Shown here: positions 13,951 through 21,900 of the stretch, one piece after another
Position numbering within the stretch: the first letter of the stretch is position 1
Layout: the number at the start of each line of letters is the position of its first letter
NCBI GenBank assembly: GCA_021151685.1
Contig: JAGKWS010000035.1
Span: forward strand, 1 to 34,460
Source: Chitinophagaceae bacterium
GTDB taxonomy: Bacteria; Bacteroidota; Bacteroidia; Chitinophagales; Chitinophagaceae
DNA length: 34,460 nt
Direction: 5' to 3'
Program-made: the position numbers and the translations under genes
Notes under the pieces: generated by a model
The model's database searches: none
Seen by the model: the letters and a program-made list of their open reading frames with translations, nothing else
What the model was told of the DNA's origin: nothing

Positions 13951-16221
13951 TCAGGCTTTGCTCTGAGCTTCTATTACAGCCAGTGCTATCATATTAACAA
14001 TTTGGCGTACGGTACTACCCAATTGCAGCACATAGACCGGCTTGCGCAGGCCCAGCAATATGGGGCCTACCGCTTCTGCTCCACCTACCTCCTGTAGTAA
14101 ATGGTAAGCAATATTGCCCGCAGCCAAGTTGGGGAATATGAGCGTGTTCGGTGCTTCTTTAGCAAGGTCTGAGAAAGGATAGTTTTCTCTCAGCAAATCT
14201 TGATTGAAGGCTACCCCAGCCTGTACCTCTCCGTCAATAATCATGTCGGGGTTGGCATCCTTGATGCGTGCTACGGCATTGCGCACTATAGTTGCCTCTG
14301 GCGATGGGCTGCTACCAAAATTGGAATAAGACAACATGGCTATGCGAGGCTTTATGTTGAAGCTGCTGACCATGTCGGCTGTGAGCATAGTTATGTCTAC
14401 CAGTTCCTCTTCGGTGGGGTTGAAGTTGAGTGTGGTATCGGCAAAGAACAAAGGCCCTTTTTTAGTGAGCATAATGTACATACCCGCAACACGGCGCACA
14501 CCTTCTTCCATGCCTATTATCTCCAACGCAGGACGAATGGTGTCGGGATACTTACGGGTAAGGCCCGATATCATAGCGTCGGCCTGCCCGGTTTGCACCA
14601 TCATACAGCCAAAGTGTGTACGATCGCGCATGGCTTTGCGGGCCTCATACAGGTTCACCCCACGGCGTTTGCGCATATCAAAGTACAATTGGCCAAACTG
14701 ATTTCGTTGCTCTTCCATGCTGGCGCACTTGGGGTCCAGTATCTCTACCCCATCCAAATGATAGCGGTTTTCCTCTATCATGGCTTTTATTTTCTCTTTA
14801 TTTCCCAAGAGAATAGGTATTGCGATACCCTCATCCTTGGCTATTTGTGCCGCATGCAAAATTTTTGCATTTTCAGCTTCCGAGAATACTACCCGTTTAG
14901 GACTCTGTTTGGCCTTATTGTTCAGGAACTTCAACAAATTGTCGTGTGTACCGGAACGACTTTGCAATTCGTTTTCATAAGCTGCCCAGTCGGTAATAGG
15001 CTTACGCGCTACCCCGCTTTCAATTGCCGCCTTGGCTACTGCCGTAGAGACCGCCACCAACAGGCGTGGGTCCATTGGTTTTGGTATAATGTACTCATTA
15101 CCAAAGTGTAGATGACGGTTATTGTAAGCGGCATTTACAATGTCTGGCACTAATTCTTTGGCCAAAGCAGCCAATGCATATACGGCTGCAAGCTTCATAG
15201 GTTCGTTAATGCTGCGTGCCCTTACATCTAGCGCACCACGAAATATATATGGGAACCCCAATACGTTATTTACCTGATTGGGATAGTCGGACCGACCGGT
15301 AGCCATAATAATATCCGGGCGGGCAGCTATAGCGTCATCGTAGGCAATCTCTGGCGTAGGGTTGGCCAAGGCAAAAACAATGGGGTTGGCGGCCATACCG
15401 CGCACCATGTCCTGAGAGACTATGTTGCCCTTAGACAAACCAATAAACACATCTGCCCCTTGCATGGCGGTAGTAAGGTCTACCTGCTGCATGTCTTTGG
15501 CAAAAAGCCGTTTATTGTCATCCAAATCGGTACGGGAAGACACAATCAAGCCTTTGGTATCGAACATATACATATTGCCGATGTTTGCTCCCAGCTCTTT
15601 GTAAATCTTGCAGCACGATATAGCAGAAGCCCCCGCACCACTGATGACGATTTTTACATCTCCAATCTTTTTGCCTACCAGCTCCAATGCATTCAGCAGG
15701 GCCGCACCCGATATGATGGCAGTACCATGCTGGTCGTCGTGCATGATGGGAATATTCAATTCCTCGCGCAGGCGACGCTCTATCTCGAAACATTCAGGGG
15801 CCTTTATATCTTCCAGATTGATGCCACCAAAGGTGGGCTCCAGTGCTTTTACAACATTTACAAATTCGTCTATGCTGCGCGAATTCAGCTCTATATCGAA
15901 AACATCAATATCTGCGTAAATCTTGAAAAGCAGGCCCTTGCCTTCCATCACAGGTTTAGAAGCTTCAGGGCCTATGTCGCCCAACCCCAGTACAGCAGTA
16001 CCGTTACTTATTACTGCTACCAGATTGCCCTTGGCAGTGTATTTATACACATCTTCGGGATTGGCGTGAATTTCCATACAAGGGTCTGCCACACCGGGCG
16101 AATAAGCAAGTGCCAAATCGCGTTGGGTTTTTGTTTCTTTGGTAGCAACAACCTCTATTTTACCGGGTCGTCCTTTTGCATGATATTCAAGTGCATCTTC
16201 TTTCCGAACCAATTGTGCCAT
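13951..16221 (-). CDS. maeB: NADP-dependent malic enzyme with phosphotransacetylase-like domain
   Basis: A 756-residue MaeB-type protein. The malic-enzyme part (about 1-430) oxidatively decarboxylates malate to pyruvate. It shows YSPGVADPC (40-48), a GLGDIGPEASKPVMEGKG segment, HDDQHGTAI (161-169) for metal/substrate binding, and the nucleotide-binding GAGASA (195-200). The C-terminal part (about 440-756) is a phosphate acetyltransferase-like domain (SGLTRKYPDTIRPALEI, FADTTLNFNPTEEELVDI). In E. coli MaeB this domain lacks transferase activity and serves allosteric control by acetyl-CoA (family knowledge). Length is standard for the fusion. It lies upstream of rluD with a 31-base gap. A TACCTTAG box at 16240-16247 is a weak candidate promoter. 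Confidence 0.93.
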   Translation of the reverse strand: MAQLVRKEDALEYHAKGRPGKIEVVATKETKTQRDLALAYSPGVADPCMEIHANPEDVYKYTAKGNLVAVISNGTAVLGLGDIGPEASKPVMEGKGLLFKIYADIDVFDIELNSRSIDEFVNVVKALEPTFGGINLEDIKAPECFEIERRLREELNIPIMHDDQHGTAIISGAALLNALELVGKKIGDVKIVISGAGASAISCCKIYKELGANIGNMYMFDTKGLIVSSRTDLDDNKRLFAKDMQQVDLTTAMQGADVFIGLSKGNIVSQDMVRGMAANPIVFALANPTPEIAYDDAIAARPDIIMATGRSDYPNQVNNVLGFPYIFRGALDVRARSINEPMKLAAVYALAALAKELVPDIVNAAYNNRHLHFGNEYIIPKPMDPRLLVAVSTAVAKAAIESGVARKPITDWAAYENELQSRSGTHDNLLKFLNNKAKQSPKRVVFSEAENAKILHAAQIAKDEGIAIPILLGNKEKIKAMIEENRYHLDGVEILDPKCASMEEQRNQFGQLYFDMRKRRGVNLYEARKAMRDRTHFGCMMVQTGQADAMISGLTRKYPDTIRPALEIIGMEEGVRRVAGMYIMLTKKGPLFFADTTLNFNPTEEELVDITMLTADMVSSFNIKPRIAMLSYSNFGSSPSPEATIVRNAVARIKDANPDMIIDGEVQAGVAFNQDLLRENYPFSDLAKEAPNTLIFPNLAAGNIAYHLLQEVGGAEAVGPILLGLRKPVYVLQLGSTVRQIVNMIALAVIEAQSKA

Positions 16222-16247
16222 CGTCAGTTTTTAAGACAACTAAGGTA

Positions 16248-16598
16248 CAAAATTCCGAGTAGTTATGTAAGAAAAGCACAGTTCAGCCAACAGTCATCCA
16301 AAGGATATAGTTTATCATTTAGACACTTTATGGTTTCGTGAATGGTATCTCCTCATTACTTTAACGCAGGAACATTTTGGGCAGAGATGAAGATTCTAAA
16401 AAACATATTCCCTCCAGAACAATTACATTCTTTTGCGAAGCACATTCTTTACCGTTACTTTCATAGTTGTAGTATTGTTTCGTTAGGGCCACGTGTATTG
16501 TTTTTAGTATTGTCGAGAAGAATTCTCGCGGAAAAATGCGGACAAATACGGATACGGGGGGCAAAATCGGGAAACCAGAAAAAAGGTCTGAAATGCAG
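16248..16598. other. Intergenic region with no convincing gene
   Basis: Between the maeB upstream region and the tRNA-Arg terminator I find no convincing gene. Open frames of 82-95 codons on both strands (16342-16629 and 16361-16609) run into the terminator hairpin and have no family-like features. No repeat or RNA structure stands out. Confidence 0.5.
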
Positions 16599-16622
16599 AA
16601 AAGCCGCAAATTTGCGGCTTTT
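16599..16622. terminator. Hairpin terminator of tRNA-Arg
   Basis: The perfect palindrome AAAAGCCGCAAA / TTTGCGGCTTTT can fold with an AATT loop and has T runs at both ends. It lies 16 bases past the tRNA-Arg 3' end on the minus strand. Confidence 0.75.
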
Positions 16623-16638
16623 CGTGTAGAAATTGTGG

Positions 16639-16712
16639 TGATCCGGATTGGATTCGAACCAATGACCCCCAGCTTAGAAGGCTGATGCTCTATCCAGCTG
16701 AGCTACCGGACC
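16639..16712 (-). tRNA. tRNA-Arg (anticodon TCT)
   Basis: On the minus strand 74 bases form a cloverleaf. The acceptor GGTCCGG pairs with CCGGATC, and the D arm reads GCTCAGCTGGATAGAGC. The anticodon loop CTTCTAA (TCT) sits in a CAGC/GCTG stem, and the T arm reads TTGGTTCGAATCCAA. CCA is not encoded. Confidence 0.95.
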
Positions 16713-16725
16713 ATGCTGGATTATC

Positions 16726-16768
16726 AGGTTACAATTGTAACCTAAGGCCGTAAACGGCTGCAAAAGTA
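16726..16768 (-). promoter_or_regulatory. tRNA-Arg -7 box and palindromic leader
   Basis: TACTTTTG on the minus strand (16761-16768) fits TAnnTTTG. Between it and the tRNA lies a perfect 18-bp palindrome, AGGTTACAATTGTAACCT (16726-16743), plus a small GCCGT/ACGGC stem. The tRNA leader would thus be about 43 bases and structured. Confidence 0.45.
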
Positions 16769-16840
16769 GTAAAAAACTATCATTTTCATACTGTTGAGAC
16801 CAATGTATTTTGGCACATGTTTTTACCCTGTCTTATTCAT

Positions 16841-16876
16841 TAAATAAAAATGCACTTGCATAGCAATGCAAGTGCA
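16841..16876 (-). terminator. Terminator of the small secreted protein gene
   Basis: An 11-bp perfect stem (TGCACTTGCAT at 16851-16861 with 16866-16876), four-base loop, followed on the minus strand by TTTTTATTT. Confidence 0.85.
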
Positions 16877-16898
16877 ATCTGTGGTATAAAATACCTAT

Positions 16899-17183
16899 TT
16901 ATTTTGTAGTACTTGCCTTTGCACCTGTTGCGCGACCAGTAGGCACCGCTGTAGAAGTTGCAGTAGCACTGGTGTTGGCTCTTTTGGTCGTTTTTGTCTC
17001 GGTACGGTTGGTAGCAGCCGCTTTTTCGCTCTTAACAGCAGCCGATGCCTGACGAGGAGCTGTACTGCCAGCTTCGCGGCGAGCAGTTGTAGCCAAATTT
17101 TCTACGGCACCGCTTTGAGCAAAAACGGTAGAACCCGCCGTTACCAGTATAGCCGTAATGGCGTATGAAAATATCTTCTTCAT
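16899..17183 (-). CDS. Small secreted Ala/Thr-rich basic protein
   Basis: A 94-residue product with a clear signal peptide (MKKIFSYAITAILVTAGSTVFAQ). The mature chain of about 70 residues is low in complexity and dominated by Ala, Thr, Ser, Lys and Arg, with no hydrophobic core or cysteine. It is probably disordered in the periplasm or outside the cell. Dedicated terminator downstream and a 90-base gap to ccmB upstream on the same strand support an individual gene. I know no function; nucleic-acid or polyanion binding would fit the charge but is speculation. Confidence 0.75.
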   Translation of the reverse strand: MKKIFSYAITAILVTAGSTVFAQSGAVENLATTARREAGSTAPRQASAAVKSEKAAATNRTETKTTKRANTSATATSTAVPTGRATGAKASTTK

Positions 17184-17273
17184 GATGTCGTTGTTATTTT
17201 GTATTGTAAATATAGGACAATTTCAGGTATGCAAACAACTCTTCAACTCTTTACATATGGCTTTAACACAATT

Positions 17274-17927
17274 TTACTCTTGCCACAAAAAAGGGAAAAG
17301 TACAATACCCAAGAATACGATCAGCACGTCTACACCCGCCAATACGCCGGCAAGATTCCACCAGCCTGTAACGTAAACAGGTTGTAAAGCCGAACCGGCC
17401 AATTTGCTTAGTATCATTAGTATGGGCGTAACGAGCGGAAAACCTAAAATGGCCATCAGCGAGGAGTTTTGTTGTGCACGCGCAGCGATAGCAGAAAGGA
17501 ACGTAAAAACCACAGCAAGGCTAATACTGCCTGTTACTGCAATAAGTAGAAACAAGGCACCTTGCACCGGAGGCCACCCCAACATAACGGCATACAACAA
17601 TAAGCTGATAAGTGTCATCAGCATCATAACCACAACACTATAGGCAATCTTTGCCAGCAAGAATGTAACAGGGCGAGCAATGGTGTAATAATAACGAAAC
17701 CGATGTGGGTGTTCTTGTAAGAAACTTTTGGCCATAGAGTTTACCGCCACAAACAACTGAGATGTCCAGAATAGTGCATTCCACACCTTGGCATCGGGTT
17801 GGCCATTCATCATGTATATAACAAAGACGGTGGCACCTACATATACCAATACACCAAAGAGGGCGTGTTTTTGCCGCCACTCCATTATCAAGTCCTTTTT
17901 TAGTAAAGATAGAAATGCCCCTCCCAT
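17274..17927 (-). CDS. ccmB: Haem exporter membrane protein CcmB
   Basis: A 217-residue integral membrane protein read from the ATG at 17927 (MGGAFLSLLKKDLIMEWRQKHALFG). An upstream TTG at 17936 is part of the promoter box and is not preferred. About six membrane helices are visible. The N-terminal KDLxxExRxK pattern and the FWTSQLFVAVNSMAKSFLQE segment are characteristic of CcmB, the permease of the cytochrome c maturation ABC transporter CcmAB. The other ccm genes are not in the window, so the cytochrome c maturation system would be dispersed or lie elsewhere. The C-terminus (VLIVFLGIVLFPFLWQE) is normal. Confidence 0.88.
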   Translation of the reverse strand: MGGAFLSLLKKDLIMEWRQKHALFGVLVYVGATVFVIYMMNGQPDAKVWNALFWTSQLFVAVNSMAKSFLQEHPHRFRYYYTIARPVTFLLAKIAYSVVVMMLMTLISLLLYAVMLGWPPVQGALFLLIAVTGSISLAVVFTFLSAIAARAQQNSSLMAILGFPLVTPILMILSKLAGSALQPVYVTGWWNLAGVLAGVDVLIVFLGIVLFPFLWQE

Positions 17928-17933
17928 TGTTTG

Positions 17934-17941
17934 CAAATATA
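17934..17941 (-). promoter_or_regulatory. -7 box of ccmB, near-leaderless
   Basis: TATATTTG on the minus strand matches TAnnTTTG and ends six bases before the ccmB ATG at 17927, so the mRNA would have almost no leader. No -33 TTG at the right spacing. Confidence 0.5.
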
Positions 17942-18012
17942 ACAGAGATATACCGGCCTACCGATAGCTGTATGAAAAGATGCATGACAATAATATTTTT
18001 TTGTAAAGAGGT

Positions 18013-18042
18013 TTGTTTTTCTGAAATCGGCACGTATCTTTG
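18013..18042 (+). promoter_or_regulatory. Promoter of the tRNA Gly-Leu-Gly cluster
   Basis: TTG at 18013-18015, 19 bases, then TATCTTTG at 18035-18042: a full Bacteroidota consensus promoter, 24 bases upstream of the first tRNA. Confidence 0.8.
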
Positions 18043-18066
18043 CAACCTCAAAAGTTCTTAACACAA

Positions 18067-18139
18067 GCGGAAGTAGCTCAGTTGGTAGAGCACAACCTTG
18101 CCAAGGTTGGGGTCGCGGGTTCGAGTCTCGTCTTCCGCT
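18067..18139 (+). tRNA. tRNA-Gly (anticodon GCC), copy 1
   Basis: 73 bases. The acceptor GCGGAAG pairs with CTTCCGC. The anticodon loop is TTGCCAA (GCC) in a CAACC/GGTTG stem, and the T arm reads GGGTTCGAGTCTC. CCA is not encoded. The sequence is identical to the copy at 18352-18424. Confidence 0.95.
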
Positions 18140-18203
18140 CATGTTGTAAAAGTTTCATCATGAGCCTTTTACATATTATTATTGCCATCTTTGGGTGGCA
18201 GAA

Positions 18204-18289
18204 GCCCTGGTGGCGGAACAGGTAGACGCGCAGGACTTAAAATCCTGTCTGCAGCAATGCGGGTACGGGTTCGATTCCCGTCTGGGGCA
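18204..18289 (+). tRNA. tRNA-Leu (anticodon TAA)
   Basis: 86 bases with a long variable arm (class II). The acceptor GCCCTGG pairs with CTGGGGC through G-U pairs. The anticodon loop CTTAAAA (TAA) lies in a CAGGA/TCCTG stem, and the T arm reads CGGGTTCGATTCCCG. It lies between two tRNA-Gly copies. Confidence 0.95.
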
Positions 18290-18351
18290 CTAAAAGTAAT
18301 AGCGCAGGACGGTAGTTGTAGTAAGCGCGTAGTAGTTCTTAAAGAAAATAA

Positions 18352-18424
18352 GCGGAAGTAGCTCAGTTGGTAGAGCACAACCTTGCCAAGGTTGGGGTCG
18401 CGGGTTCGAGTCTCGTCTTCCGCT
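18352..18424 (+). tRNA. tRNA-Gly (anticodon GCC), copy 2
   Basis: Exact 73-base duplicate of the tRNA-Gly at 18067-18139, 62 bases after tRNA-Leu and followed within nine bases by a terminator. The three tRNAs are probably one transcript. Confidence 0.95.
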
Positions 18425-18432
18425 CACTTATT

Positions 18433-18466
18433 AAAAGTCTGTCCTCTCAGGACAGACTTTTTTGTT
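18433..18466 (+). terminator. Terminator of the tRNA cluster
   Basis: A perfect 13-bp stem (AAAAGTCTGTCCT at 18433-18445 with 18449-18461), three-base loop and a T-rich tail. Confidence 0.85.
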
Positions 18467-18470
18467 TTTA

Positions 18471-18897
18471 GTCATTTCCACTTTCCCATTCTATGCATCC
18501 AGGATCAAGCGGAAAATGGAACCTTCAATTGAAGGCTATTACCGGATCATGCAAAGCCAATGGCTCCACCAGGCAATAGACAGCCTAACCAATTGTCTTG
18601 ATACGCATATAATATTCTTCAAAGCGGATATCATGCAAGCAGCATATATCATACGTCTTGTATGAAATCTAATACTGTGTGCTATACCTTGCGCAAGCTA
18701 TAGCAACCGCAATAATAAACGAGTACCGCGAATGAAATTCGCTGCCGCACACTAACTATTGCCTTAAAACATACGCCTATATCAGAGATAATAATTTATC
18801 TATTTAGAAGTTTAACTTTCAGTGAATTTCAAGGTATTGTATACACAAATGTGTAAAAAAAGCAGTGGAAATGACATAGAAAAACCCCTCAGAACCG
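18471..18897. other. Intergenic region upstream of the giant surface gene
   Basis: No convincing gene is visible in this long gap. It holds a perfect 14-bp palindrome (CCTTCAATTGAAGG, 18522-18535), small palindromes such as CTTGCGCAAG, and an increasingly A/T-rich stretch toward the promoter box. A 67-codon frame (18462-18665) begins inside the tRNA terminator and is not credible. The length suggests room for regulation of the surface gene. Confidence 0.45.
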
Positions 18898-18905
18898 TAA
18901 CTTTG
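18898..18905 (+). promoter_or_regulatory. -7 box of the giant surface protein gene
   Basis: TAACTTTG matches TAnnTTTG 63 bases upstream of the ATG at 18969; the leader would be about 55 bases and A/T-rich. A TTG at -33 is not present. Confidence 0.45.
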
Positions 18906-18968
18906 AAAAGAATCATTAATTAGTTTTTTATTTACAACCTCCCCATCGAAACATCCCAACGAAAGCCA

Positions 18969-21900
18969 ATGAAACAATCATTATTCACCATCTTTCTTTT
19001 GACGCTTGTTGCATCTGTAAGCCGGGCACAAATATCACTGTCGCTTGCCACTGGTACCCCACCGGTAGTTCCTGCAGGTTGGTCATTGGGAGGCACGGCC
19101 ACAGCTCCGGGTCCTCATATACAACTTACGGCATCGGTAGCCGGGCAGGCGGGCAGGGTATGGTATACTGTACCTCAAAATCTTACAGGTTGCGGCTCTT
19201 TTGTTGTAGACTTTGATTACCAAATTATTCCACCAACTGCATCACCTACTTCTACAAGTGTAGCCGATGGTATGGCATTCTGGATAGTAGATCCCCTGTC
19301 GGGCTTTACCGGAGGTGGAGGTATTGGCTTGCCTACTAACCCCAATGGATTGGTGCTTATCTTCGATACGTACGATAATGATGGTGTAGCCAATGACCCA
19401 CTTATTTCGTTGTACGGATACCCATCCGGGTTTGTTGGCGCATATACCGAGGGGGCAACAGCTAACCGTCTTGCGGCATTACCCAACAGGGTGTTTCTGT
19501 ACGACGCTGCATGGCACCATTGCAAAATAACCTACAGCGGTGGCAATGTTAAAGTATATCTGGACTACAGTGCTACCCCCAACATGACAGGATATTTCCC
19601 GATTCTTACGCCGGGTTATTTTGGCTTTTGTGCCTCAACAGGGGCTGTTACTGCTGTACACAATGTACGTAATGTGTACATTAATGCCGATAACATTAGC
19701 CCTATTATTGGTCCGGGTGTGGTATGTGCCGGTACCACTACCACATATACCGATTCTACAGCAGGTGGTGCATGGACCAGTTCTAATGCGGCTGTAGGCA
19801 CTATCAGCAGTACTGGGGTATTTACCCCGCTTTCGCCGGGAACCACTTCTGTATCTTACACCTATTCTGCAAGCTGCGCTACGGGGCGTGTAATAACGGT
19901 GAACCCCACAGTACTGAACGCAATAACAGGCCCAACACCTGTGTGTGCCAGTACCCCCACCACATACACCAACGGTACTGTTGGCGGTACATGGAGTGCC
20001 AGCCCTACAACTACCGGCACCATAGATGCAGCCACTGGTGTACTAACACCATTGTACGGTGGCACTGTAAATATTACCTATACACTGGCAGCAGGTTGCT
20101 ACACCACCAGAAGTATTAGTGTAAACAGTGCACCTCCGGTATTGTCAATCAATCCATTGCCTGCATCTATATGCAATAATGGATCTTTGACTTTAACGGC
20201 CTCAGGAGCAACAACATATCATCTGTTTCCCCCACAAAGCTGGGAGGCGGGTGTGCCCACTACCCCCGGCACACCGGTAAGCGGATGGACGTATATTGGC
20301 ACGGCCTCCAGCTTGTGGCACCAAATAGATGCCTCTATGGCCACAACACCGGTGGTAGGTACAGCACCAACCGGTACATACATTGCAAAATTCAATTGCC
20401 GTAGCACCACTACCGGAACCGCAGCTACCATTGTTTCGCCCTCATTCAGTATGGTGGGTGTTGGTACTGCAACACTATCTTTTTGGGTATATCGTGATAA
20501 TACTGCCTTTAATACTGCTGTTTATAACACAGAGGGGGTAACAGTATACGTTAACACTACACCAGTTGTTGGTGGTACCAATCTTGGCTTTGTGCCACGC
20601 AGGGGTGGTTTAGCTACTACTGGCAGTATTGTTGGTACAGCAGCACCAGCGGCATCGGGCTGGTATCAGTATACAGTAACTATTCCGGCTTCGTTTACCG
20701 GTGCTGCAAACTATGTTGTGTTTGCAGCTGTAAGTAATAATGGCAACAATTTTTATATGGATGATGTATCGCTGACAGCAACAGTTGGTACACCCGTATG
20801 GACACCCACTACGTGGTTGTACAATGATGCAGCATTTACTGCACCCTACACGGGGGCCACACTGAATCCGGTATACTTGCATCCAACCGGTGTAACAGCT
20901 CCGGCTACGGTTACTTACAGTGTATCTCTAAGTAATGGCGTTTGTACATCGAGTGGTAGTGGTACCGTTACTGTAAATCCGAACCCGGCAGCTATTACAG
21001 GCACTACGCTTGTGTGTCTTGCTGCAACTACAACACTTAGTTGTACCACTCCGGGAGGTATTTGGAGTTCTGGCACACCAGGCATAGCCAGTGTTGGTGC
21101 TACAACTGGTGTAGTTACGGGTGTAGCTACAGGTACGGCCACAATCACCTATGCTATAGGTACTTGTCAATCTACTACCGTTGTAACGGTCGTTACATCT
21201 CCGGGTACTATTTCCGGGCCGGGCATTATTTGTCTTGGCAATACGGTTACCTACAGCAATCCTACCGCAGGTGGCGTGTGGACCAGCCTTACCCCCGCAG
21301 TGGGCAGCATTGGTGCTACCACCGGCATTTCCACAGGCCTTACTACAGGTACTACGGTTATTACCTATGGTATAGGCACCTGCTATTCTACGCTTGCCGT
21401 AAGTGTCAATGCGATACCACTTCCTATAACTGGTTCCCTTGGGGTATGTGTAGGAGCAACAACCACACTTACCAGTGGCCCGGTGGGTGGTTTTTGGTCG
21501 GTTACCCCTCCCGGCATAGCTTCTATTACGCCGCTGGGGGGCGTGGCCACGGGTCTTGCACCGGGTACTACTACAGTAAGTTATACCCGTGCAGGTTGTG
21601 CAGCTACTGCCACACTTAATGTAGTTTCTACACCGGGGCCAATAACTGGCGTATTATCAACTTGTTACGGATCTACTACAACATTATCTCATGCCACACC
21701 TGGTGGTACATGGTTCAGTGGCAATACATCTGTAGCTACTATTGGTGCTACTACAGGTATTGTTACCGGTGTTGCCACTACTACCAGCACAGCCACTATT
21801 ACCTACACCGTTAGTGCAGGTTGTTTCACTACCGCAGTGGTTACAGTAACTGGTACACCACCGGCCCCTACAGGTACCATGTCGGTTTGTGTAGGGGCTA

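Noticed and set aside
16342..16629. 95-codon frame upstream of tRNA-Arg
   Set aside because: Runs through the tRNA terminator hairpin and has no recognisable protein features.
18462..18665. 67-codon frame after the tRNA cluster
   Set aside because: Starts inside the terminator tail, with no promoter box and no family-like sequence.
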